DNA from: Vogesella sp. LIG4
GTDB taxonomy: Bacteria; Pseudomonadota; Gammaproteobacteria; Burkholderiales; Chromobacteriaceae
Reading direction: 5' to 3'
Length of the DNA stretch: 64,000 nucleotides
Assembly (NCBI RefSeq): GCF_900090205.1
Contig: NZ_LT607802.1
Coordinates: 1,651,215 to 1,715,214, forward strand
This document shows positions 57,501 to 64,000 of this stretch, one piece after another. The translations under genes and the position numbers were made by a program. The notes beneath the pieces were generated by a model that made no database searches, was not told the origin of the DNA, and was given only the letters and a program-made list of their open reading frames with translations. Within the stretch, counting starts at the first letter, position 1. Each line of letters starts with the position of its first letter.

Positions 57501-57637
57501 TTGAAGGTGAATTCCGGGTCTTCCTTCTGCCCCAGCTGGGTGTAGGAGAACAGCCCGGCCAGCATCAGCACGATCATCAGGTAGCGCACCAGCGAGCTGT
57601 TGCGCAGCGCCCATTCCGACAGGTTGAGTTTCTTCAT
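54587..57637 (-). CDS. RND-family inner membrane efflux pump (AcrB-like)
   Basis: 1016-aa pump. Twelve membrane helices in two halves, opening ALRNSSLVRYLMIVLMLAGLFSYTQLGQKEDPEFTFKAM in parts, proton-relay Asp pair in GLLVDDAIIAVEMM (TM4), and large periplasmic loops. Closest by feel to TriC/MexK/VmeC-like pumps; substrates unknown (triclosan, dyes, detergents are typical). Follows the MFP gene by 10 nt. One copy of the word at 56999-57008 in a 3.5-kb stretch otherwise without it. Confidence 0.92.
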   Translation of the reverse strand: MKKLNLSEWALRNSSLVRYLMIVLMLAGLFSYTQLGQKEDPEFTFKAMMVRVLWPGASAQETEQQVTDKIEKKLQEMGELEYVKSYTKPGEATLILSIREEVPPKNVQQLWYTVRKKISDMQYTLPAGVQGPYFNDEFGDTFGNLYAFTGDGFSYEDLRKYVEQAKLEVLRVPDVGKVDIVGEQEERIYVTLDSAKLAAMQLDASTLWATLAAQNAMTPAGSYDTAGERIWVRVSGSYNSVQAIADTPLSAGGRSFRLGDVAKVERQFVDPPSFGMRFDGKPAIGLAVSMKTGGDVLKLGQNLEQVMAQLHAKLPVGVQVDAVSDQPKVVKNAVSEFMHSLVEAVVIVLAVSFFSLGLRTGVVVALSIPLVLAMTFLAMYFFNIDLQRISLGSLIIALGLLVDDAIIAVEMMALKLEQGWNKFQAATYAYTSTAFPMLTGTLITAATFLPVGLAKSNAGEYVFSLFAVVSLALLLSWIVAVVFTPYLGFHLLPASLAGHEHGDVYQKPFYRRFRRAVEWSLDHRKTVITLTLAAFLLSMVAFKLFVQQQFFPSSNRPELLVDMWLPQGANYAATQREVARLEQKLHGDGNVVSVTSYVGGGSPRFYLPLDQQQQHLNYAQLMVMTRDEHVRENVKQKLEQLFENDFPLVRGRVTRLENGPPVGYAVQFRVMGPDHDQVRAIAARVEDLLRSHPAVRHVNNDWGEQVKALRVDIDQDKARALGISSQGLARQLQLLLTGSSVTEWREGDKAIAVVARLSNDERRNVAALGSLMIQTASGKYVPVAQIGHIRYTPEDSIIWRRNRLPTISVRADAADGVQASDISLALWPKLQAMEQTLPLGYHIELGGSLEASQKSQGAIAKVQPLMLIIVFTLLMLQLKSFQRTLLVVLTAPLGMIGVTLTLILFGAPFGFVAMLGVIALAGMIMRNSVILVDQIESDIAEGIDRFEAVVGSTVRRFRPIMLTALAAILAMVPLTRSTFWGPMAVAIMGGLLIATVLTLLFLPALYAAWFRVKRPG

Positions 57638-57647
57638 CGCCGGCCCC

Positions 57648-58718
57648 TTACTGCTGCAGCAGGGTGATGTGCTGGCCGTCGCGCAGCAGGTGCACGCCGG
57701 CGGTCACCACCTTTTCGCCGCCGGCAAGGCCGCGGGTGATGGCAATGCTGTCGCCGTCGATGTCGCCGACTTCCACCGCCTTGCGGCCAACCTGCTGCTG
57801 GCCGTTGATCACCCACACGTAATGCTTGCCCTGGGTGTCGAGCATGGCGGCCAGCGGCAGGCGCAGCGTGCTGCCCTGGCCGGCCAGCTGCGCGCGCACG
57901 CTGGCGGTCATGCCCAGGCGTACGTTGCTGTCCGCCTGCGGCAGGGTGAGGCGCGCGGCGTAGGTGCGGGTGGCGCTGTCGGCATCGGCGGACAGCTCGC
58001 GCAGGCGTGCATCCAGCTCGCGGCCGTCGGCCCACAGTTTCACCTTGAAGCCGCTGGCCTGACGCACTGCGGCCACGGCGTTTTCCGGCACCTGGAAAGC
58101 CACTTCGCGCTCACCGTTGGCCGCAAGCCGTGCCACTGCCTGGCCGGCGGCAACCACCATGCCCGGCTCGGCGCTGATGCTGCCGATCACGCCATCGCTG
58201 TCGGCCAGCAGCGCGGTGTAGCTGCCCTGGTTGCGGCTGGCGGACAGCGCGGCTTGCGCCTGCTGCAGGCTGGCGCGCGCGGCGTTCACCGTGGTCTGCT
58301 GGCGCTCCACCTGGGCGGAGCTGATGAAGTTCTGTGCCAGCAGTTCGCGCGAGCGTTTCAGGTCGGCCTCCTGCTGCCCCAGTTCCGCCTGTGCGGCGCT
58401 GAGCTGCGCCTGCTTGGCGGCGGTGTCCAGCCGGTAGTCGCTGGCATCCAGCAGCGCCAGCACCTGGCCCTTCTTCACGCTGTCGCCGGCATTCACGCGG
58501 CGCTCCATGATCTTGCCGGCCACGCGGAAGGCGAGCTGGCTTTCGTGGCGGGCGCGGATCTCGCCGCTGAACTGGCGGCTGTTGCCGGCGCTGTCGCTGC
58601 CGGCCACCACGTAGCGCACCGGGCGGATTTCCTCCACCGGTTGGACTTCCTGTTTGCAGCCGGCCAGCGCCAGCAGCGTCAGGCTGGCCAGCGCCAGCGT
58701 GCGGTATTGCGGGGTCAT
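57648..58718 (-). CDS. Membrane fusion lipoprotein of the RND pump
   Basis: 356-aa periplasmic adaptor with a lipoprotein signal (SLTLLALAGC, Cys about residue 21), a barrel-sandwich (HESQLAFRVAGKIMERRVNAGDSVKKGQVLALLDASDY), coiled hairpin and beta-barrel (RLGMTASVRAQLAGQ). It links the RND pump to TolC. Start at 58718; the long open frame upstream shadows tetR. The word appears at 57782 (VGRK) and 58116 (LAAN). Confidence 0.9.
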   Translation of the reverse strand: MTPQYRTLALASLTLLALAGCKQEVQPVEEIRPVRYVVAGSDSAGNSRQFSGEIRARHESQLAFRVAGKIMERRVNAGDSVKKGQVLALLDASDYRLDTAAKQAQLSAAQAELGQQEADLKRSRELLAQNFISSAQVERQQTTVNAARASLQQAQAALSASRNQGSYTALLADSDGVIGSISAEPGMVVAAGQAVARLAANGEREVAFQVPENAVAAVRQASGFKVKLWADGRELDARLRELSADADSATRTYAARLTLPQADSNVRLGMTASVRAQLAGQGSTLRLPLAAMLDTQGKHYVWVINGQQQVGRKAVEVGDIDGDSIAITRGLAGGEKVVTAGVHLLRDGQHITLLQQ

Positions 58719-58756
58719 GATGATTCCTCGTGGATCTTGTTTTTTGTGTGGCTTGC

Positions 58757-59407
58757 TCAATCGGCCTTGAGGCCGTTCAGCATCAGGTCCAGTGCGATTT
58801 CCAGGTAGTCCAGCGGCGGCAGGTTGCGGTGCTGGTCGTGTTCCAGCACGCGGCCCAGCGAGCATTGCCAGGTCATGCTCAGCAGCATCGGCGCCACCAG
58901 GGTGTCCACCACCGCGTGCGGGTGCAGGCTGCGGAATTCGCCGCTGGCCACGCCGCGCTCCAGGATGCGCAGCAGCATGTTGTGGCTGGGTTCGATCACT
59001 TCGCGGTAGTAGAAGCGCGCCAGGTCGGGAAAGTTGGTGGCCTCGGCGAACATCAGCTTGCAGATGCCGGCCAGCGGCGATTCGCCTACCTCCTGCCACC
59101 AGCGCCGCATCATCAGTCGCAGCAGCTCGGCACTGCTGCCGTCGTACTGCTTGGCCAGCTCGGCAAACCCCGCCAGGCGGGTTACCAGGTTCTCGCGCAC
59201 CACCGCCTTGAAGATGTCTTCCTTGTTCTCGAAGTACAGGTAGGGCGTGCCCTTGGTGACACCGGCGGCCTTGGCGATGTCTTCCATCTTGGTGGCCTTG
59301 AAACCCTTGTCGACGAACAGCTGCAGCGCGGCGTCGAGGATCTCGGCCGGGCGCACTTCCTTGCGGCGGCGCCAGCGGGCGATCGGGCAGTTCGATTCCT
59401 GACTCAT
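58757..59407 (-). CDS. TetR-family repressor of the efflux operon
   Basis: 216-aa TetR regulator; N-terminal HTH ILDAALQLFVDKGFKATKMEDIAKAAGVTKGTPYLYFENKEDIF in parts (about 22-65), helical ligand domain with a TetR_C-like tail. First gene of the operon with the adaptor, pump and TolC, so it very likely represses them. It is divergent from argB. Name not assigned. Confidence 0.9.
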   Translation of the reverse strand: MSQESNCPIARWRRRKEVRPAEILDAALQLFVDKGFKATKMEDIAKAAGVTKGTPYLYFENKEDIFKAVVRENLVTRLAGFAELAKQYDGSSAELLRLMMRRWWQEVGESPLAGICKLMFAEATNFPDLARFYYREVIEPSHNMLLRILERGVASGEFRSLHPHAVVDTLVAPMLLSMTWQCSLGRVLEHDQHRNLPPLDYLEIALDLMLNGLKAD

Positions 59408-60446
<1,039 letters not shown>

Positions 60447-60469
60447 GCCTGACTCTGCGCATTGCTACC

Positions 60470-60494
60470 AGGGCCGCCGCGTGCGGCCCTTTTC
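60470..60494 (+). terminator. Intrinsic terminator of argB
   Basis: AGGGCCGC (60470-60477) and GCGGCCCT (60483-60490) with loop CGCGT, then a T-run. It follows the argB stop by 24 nt. Confidence 0.85.
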
Positions 60495-60621
60495 GTTATG
60501 ACTGTCTGACAATTGCTGCGCCTTGCACCGGGTTTTCCTGTAGGGGCGACCGTATGCTATCTATAGTGTTAAGGCCGCTAGCCGGCGTTGACTTGTCTTT
60601 TCCCGCAAGAGGAGAGGTGGC

Positions 60622-61050
60622 ATGCAGACTGTGCGACAGTTGTTGGCGCAAAAAAAGGGTGGCCTGATTACGGTAGGGCCGGACGCTACGGTATTCCAGG
60701 CCTTGCAGATCATGGCCGAGCACGATATCGGCGCGGTGCTGGTGATGGACATGGGTGATGTGCTGGGGATTTTCTCCGAGCGCGACTACGCCCGGCGCAT
60801 CGTGCTGCAGGGGCGTACCTCGGCCGGCACCAAGGTGCGCGACATCATGACCAGCAAGGTGGTGTACGTGAGGCCGGAGCAGACGGTGGCCGAGTGCATG
60901 GCGCTGATGACCGAGAAGCGCTTTCGCCACCTGCCGGTGCTGGAAGAAGACAAGGTGCTGGGCTTGCTGTCGATCGGTGATCTGGTGCGCGCCACCATAG
61001 ACGAACAGCAGTTCGTGATCGAGCAGCTGGTGAATTACATCCGCGCCTGA
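60622..61050 (+). CDS. Tandem CBS-domain protein
   Basis: 142-aa protein made of two CBS domains (about 5-70 and 75-140: FSERDYARRIVLQGR, VRDIMTSKVVYVRPEQTVAECMALMTEKRFRHLPVLEEDKVLGLLSIGDLV in parts). CBS pairs bind adenosyl ligands such as AMP, ATP or S-adenosylmethionine. No enzyme domain is attached, so it is a stand-alone sensor of unknown target. AGAGGAGAGG-like site precedes the ATG. Confidence 0.85.
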   Translation: MQTVRQLLAQKKGGLITVGPDATVFQALQIMAEHDIGAVLVMDMGDVLGIFSERDYARRIVLQGRTSAGTKVRDIMTSKVVYVRPEQTVAECMALMTEKRFRHLPVLEEDKVLGLLSIGDLVRATIDEQQFVIEQLVNYIRA

Positions 61051-61069
61051 ATCCGCTGGCGCAGACAAG

Positions 61070-61099
61070 AAAAAGGTTGGCCATGCGGCCAACCTTTTT
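61070..61099. terminator. Bidirectional word-pair terminator
   Basis: AAAAAGGTTGGCC (61070-61082) pairs over 13 bp with GGCCAACCTTTTT (61087-61099), loop ATGC. T-runs on both strands, between the convergent CBS and IclR genes. One arm carries the full word (61084-61093); the other keeps GGTTGGCC. Confidence 0.9.
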
Positions 61100-61123
61100 G
61101 CTTTTTGACGGCAGCTGGCCTGC

Positions 61124-61909
61124 TCAGTGGCCGGGCACCAGTTGCCGTGCCAGCTGCATCAGCGCCGGGGCGATCTGGCCGCGCATCAGCTCCGGGCTGA
61201 AGGCGAAGGCCGGGCCGCTGGCGTTCAGGCACAGCGCCGGCATGCCGGGGGCGGGCGAGGGCAGTGCCACGCCTACCGCCATCACGTCGCGTTCGAACTC
61301 GCCGAACGATTCGCTGTAGCCGCGCTGCAGGTATTGCTGCCGCGCCTGCTCCAGCCGCTCCTGCATTGCCGGCCAGTCCTTGCCGTAGCGGGCGGCCAGG
61401 TCGCTGTCCAGCTGCGCACGCTCGGTATGGTTCAGCGCGGCATAGCAGGCACGGCCGATGGCGGTGCTGGCCAGCGGCACGCGCGAGCCTACGGTGAGCT
61501 GTACCGATACCCGCGCCTGGCTGCGACAGGTTTCCAGGTACACGATGTCGGTGCCGTCACGCATGCCCAGGCTGATGGAGATGGTGTTCTTCAGTGCGAA
61601 CTCGCGCATCAGCGGTGCGGCGATGCGGCGGATGTCGTAGCTGCCCAGCACCGCCGAGCCCAGCGCCAGCACGGCCAGCCCCAGCCGGTAGTAGCCGGTT
61701 TCGCCATCCTGCGACAGATAGCCCAGCTTGGTCAGGGTGTAGGTCAAACGCGACACCGTGGATTTGGGCAGCCCGGTACGTTGCGCCAGCACCTGGTTGG
61801 ACAGCGCGCTTTCCCCTGGCTGGAAGGCCGCCAGCACGCGCAGACCGCGCGCCAGCGCCACCACGAACAGGCGGTCCTTTTCTTCGTCTTCCTGCGGTAA
61901 CAACGACAT
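61124..61909 (-). CDS. IclR-family transcriptional regulator
   Basis: 261-aa regulator: N-terminal winged HTH (LSNQVLAQRTGLPKSTVSRLTYTLTKLGYL, about 35-65) and a C-terminal effector domain (VYLETCRSQARVSVQLTVGSRVPLASTAIGRA). Start at 61909 (MSLLPQEDEEK) is preferred to the frame reaching 61951. Divergent from gcdH, which it likely controls through the palindrome at 62022-62046. Confidence 0.88.
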   Translation of the reverse strand: MSLLPQEDEEKDRLFVVALARGLRVLAAFQPGESALSNQVLAQRTGLPKSTVSRLTYTLTKLGYLSQDGETGYYRLGLAVLALGSAVLGSYDIRRIAAPLMREFALKNTISISLGMRDGTDIVYLETCRSQARVSVQLTVGSRVPLASTAIGRACYAALNHTERAQLDSDLAARYGKDWPAMQERLEQARQQYLQRGYSESFGEFERDVMAVGVALPSPAPGMPALCLNASGPAFAFSPELMRGQIAPALMQLARQLVPGH

Positions 61910-62021
61910 TGCTTCCAGTCCCTTCTCAACAGAGTGGCAAGAATAGATCACCGCCTGCCGTGGTCAAAGAAAAAAACTTTACACACCGCATCCGGCTTGT
62001 TAGTCTATTTTGCATTGTAGA

Positions 62022-62046
62022 ACTGAATTCCGCAACGCGGAACAGT
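62022..62046. promoter_or_regulatory. IclR-type operator candidate upstream of gcdH
   Basis: Perfect TTCCGC-AAC-GCGGAA (62028-62042), with flanking ACTG/CAGT. It lies 20 nt before the gcdH ATG, where bound protein would block transcription or translation. Confidence 0.5.
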
Positions 62047-62062
62047 ACAGAGGAGAAACGCA

Positions 62063-63250
62063 ATGGCCGCCAATTCCGCTCGTGCACCCTTCATGTGGGA
62101 CGATGCACTTCTGCTTAACGATCAGCTCACCGAAGAAGAACGCATGGTGCGCGAAGCCGCTTACGCCTACTGTCAGGAACGCCTGCTGCCGCGCGTGCTG
62201 ACTGCCAACCGCGAAGAGCGCTTCGACCGCGAAATCATGAGCGAGATGGGTGAACTGGGCCTGCTGGGCTGCACCATCGACACCCACGGCTGCGCCGGCC
62301 TGTCGCACGTGGCCTACGGCCTGATCGCCCGCGAAGTGGAGCGTGTCGACTCCGGCTACCGCTCCGCCATGTCGGTACAGTCCAGCCTGGTGATGCACCC
62401 GATCTGGGCCTACGGTACCGAAGCGCAGAAAGACAAATACCTGCCCAAGCTGGCTACCGGCGAATGGGTTGGCTGTTTCGGCCTGACCGAGCCGGATGCC
62501 GGCTCCGACCCGGCCGGCATGAAGACCCGTGCCCGCAAGACCGACGGTGGCTACATCCTCAAAGGCAGCAAGATGTGGATCACCAACAGCCCGATCGCCG
62601 ACGTGTTCGTGGTGTGGGCCAAGGATGACGAAGGCGAGATCCGCGGCTTCGTGCTGGAAAAGGGCATGAAAGGCCTGTCCGCGCCGAAGATCGAAGGCAA
62701 GTTCTCGCTGCGCGCCTCCATCACCGGCGAAATCGTGATGGACGACGTGTTCGTGCCGGAAGAAAACGCCTTCCCGGAAGTTCGCGGTCTGAAAGGCCCG
62801 TTCGGCTGCCTGAACAAGGCACGCTACGGTATCGCCTGGGGCGCGATGGGTGCCGCCGAGTTCTGCTGGCACGGCGCCCGCCAGTACACCCTGGATCGCA
62901 AGCAGTTCAACCGCCCGCTGGCCGCTACCCAGCTGGTACAGCTGAAGCTGGCCAATATGCAGACCGAAATCAGCCTGGGCCTGCAGGCCGCGCTGCGCGT
63001 AGGCCGCCTGATGGACGAAGGCCGCGCCGCACCGGAAATGATCAGCCTGATCAAGCGCAACAACTGCGGCAAGGCGCTGGACATCGCCCGCATCGCCCGT
63101 GATATGCATGGCGGTAATGGTATCAGCGACGAATTCCACATCATCCGCCACGTGATGAACCTGGAAGCTGTCAACACTTATGAAGGCACGCACGATGTGC
63201 ATGCCCTGATTCTGGGCCGAGCCCAGACCGGTATTCAGGCATTCGCCTGA
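62063..63250 (+). CDS. gcdH: Glutaryl-CoA dehydrogenase
   Basis: FAD enzyme that turns glutaryl-CoA into crotonyl-CoA in lysine, tryptophan and glutarate breakdown. The 395-aa protein has [87 protein letters not shown] and the catalytic Glu in [16 protein letters not shown], the typical GCDH signature. Start at 62063 with AGAGGAGAAAC ahead. The CoA-transferase downstream would make its substrate. Confidence 0.94.
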   Translation: MAANSARAPFMWDDALLLNDQLTEEERMVREAAYAYCQERLLPRVLTANREERFDREIMSEMGELGLLGCTIDTHGCAGLSHVAYGLIAREVERVDSGYRSAMSVQSSLVMHPIWAYGTEAQKDKYLPKLATGEWVGCFGLTEPDAGSDPAGMKTRARKTDGGYILKGSKMWITNSPIADVFVVWAKDDEGEIRGFVLEKGMKGLSAPKIEGKFSLRASITGEIVMDDVFVPEENAFPEVRGLKGPFGCLNKARYGIAWGAMGAAEFCWHGARQYTLDRKQFNRPLAATQLVQLKLANMQTEISLGLQAALRVGRLMDEGRAAPEMISLIKRNNCGKALDIARIARDMHGGNGISDEFHIIRHVMNLEAVNTYEGTHDVHALILGRAQTGIQAFA

Positions 63251-63309
63251 TGTAATGTTCCGCCGGCGGCCTCCACCCCGGCGGAATGTTGGTTCCTGTC
63301 TGTCCTTGA

Positions 63310-63336
63310 GGCCCGGTGCGACCGGGCCGTTTTTTT
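63310..63336 (+). terminator. Intrinsic terminator after gcdH
   Basis: GGCCCGGT (63310-63317) and ACCGGGCC (63321-63328), loop GCG, then seven T. A second hairpin, TTCCGCCGG/CCGGCGGAA, precedes it at about 63258-63286. Confidence 0.9.
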
Positions 63337-63417
63337 GTATCCATGCCGGTGGGACCGCCCAGCGGCATGGATATCCGGCCCTTGCGGCCAACGTTGAACA
63401 CATTAAGGAGTGGCGTT

Positions 63418-64000
63418 ATGTCTGGAGCACTGTCCGGTATCAAGGTTCTGGATCTCACCCGCGTACTGGCTGGCCCGTGGACCGGCCAGCTGCTGGCCGA
63501 TCTCGGTGCCGAAGTCATCAAGGTGGAGCGCCCGGGCAGCGGCGACGACACCCGCCAGTGGGCGCCGCCCAGCCTGGCGGACGGCACCGCCGCCTACTAC
63601 CTGGCGGCCAACCGTGGCAAACAGTCGCTGACCGTGGACATCACCACCGCTGCCGGCCAGGAAATCGTGCGCAAGTTGGCCGCACAGGCCGACGTGCTGC
63701 TGGAGAACTACAAGGTGGGCGGGCTGAAGAAATACGGCCTCGACTACGACAGCCTGCGCAAGGTGAACTCGCGGCTGGTGTACTGCTCCATCACCGGTTT
63801 CGGCCAGGACGGCCCGTATGCCGAGCTGCCGGGCTACGACTATATCGTGCAGGGCATGTCCGGCCTGATGAGCATCACCGGCCCGGCCGATGGCGAGCCG
63901 CACAAGGTGGGTGTGGCGGTTACCGACCTGTTCACCGGCCTGTATGCGGCCAACGCGGTGCAAGCGGCGCTGATCGCGCGCAACCGCACCGGCGAGGGCC
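63418..64000 (+). CDS. CaiB/BaiF class III CoA-transferase (partial, runs off the end)
   Basis: Open to the window's end (at least 194 codons). N-terminal part SGIKVLDLTRVLAGPWTGQLLADLGAEVIKVERPGSGDDTR and SITGFGQDGPYAELPGYD (active-site Asp) mark the class III family. Next to gcdH it is likely a succinyl-CoA:glutarate CoA-transferase that forms glutaryl-CoA. AAGGAG precedes the ATG. Words at 63675 (TTG GCC GCA) and 63945 lie in it. The rest is outside the window. Confidence 0.9.
   Translation, partial: MSGALSGIKVLDLTRVLAGPWTGQLLADLGAEVIKVERPGSGDDTRQWAPPSLADGTAAYYLAANRGKQSLTVDITTAAGQEIVRKLAAQADVLLENYKVGGLKKYGLDYDSLRKVNSRLVYCSITGFGQDGPYAELPGYDYIVQGMSGLMSITGPADGEPHKVGVAVTDLFTGLYAANAVQAALIARNRTGEG

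Overview
The window is a compact, high-GC, gene-dense piece of a proteobacterial chromosome. Gene content (sulfate uptake with CysB, RegB/RegA, RecBCD, SiaABCD, PuuB/GabD/GabT, an RND pump) and the style of the intergenic repeats suggest a betaproteobacterium, most likely of the Neisseriales/Chromobacteriaceae (Vogesella/Chromobacterium-like). That assignment is inference. I see no rRNA, tRNA, CRISPR array, prophage or transposase.

Layout. 0.1-3.9 kb: cysT-cysW-cysA-cysB sulfate import. 3.9-4.7 kb: an island of intergenic repeats. 4.7-8.8 kb: DMT exporter, divergent LysR regulator, chromate transporter, ferredoxin-NADP reductase. 9-12 kb: a homoisocitrate/isocitrate-type dehydrogenase and the redox pair regB-regA. 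12.2-16.5 kb: a PAS histidine kinase coupled to a REC-PAS-PAS-GGDEF-EAL protein. 16.6-22.7 kb: FAD-linked oxidase, Cys-cluster protein, GST, aldehyde dehydrogenase, nitronate monooxygenase, LuxR-type regulator. 23-25.5 kb: LysR regulator and puuB. 25.7-37.6 kb: small membrane proteins, recC-recB, a low-GC secreted orphan, pap-recD. 37.9-43.7 kb: DinB-like protein, DUF523 protein, MocR regulator, divergent rhodanese and double GNAT, an unrecognised 478-aa protein. 43.8-49.9 kb: siaABCD and a sensor with a decayed GGDEF domain. 50-53 kb: gabD-gabT. 53.2-59.4 kb: tetR-MFP-RND-tolC efflux operon. 59.6-61.9 kb: argB, a CBS protein, IclR. 62.1-64 kb: glutaryl-CoA dehydrogenase and a class III CoA-transferase that runs off the end.

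The standout is not a gene. The word GTTGGCCGCA (often AAGGTTGGCCGCAAG) occurs at least 58 times exactly on the two strands by hand count, about 0.9 per kb. Roughly 0.3 copies would be expected by base composition if GC is about 66%. It lies in genes and between genes, in both orientations, and forms six inverted pairs that make strong hairpins at gene ends. Inside genes it is read as LAA, RLAA, AAN or VGR, often with codons rare in this DNA. This is the architecture of Neisseria and Haemophilus DNA uptake sequences, but the word is unlike either, so I propose it as an uptake-sequence dialect that I do not recognise.

Regulation that can be read from the sequence: a RegA/RegR-type box upstream of regB, a T-N11-A dyad between a LysR gene and puuB, an IclR-type palindrome in front of gcdH, and several clear intrinsic terminators.
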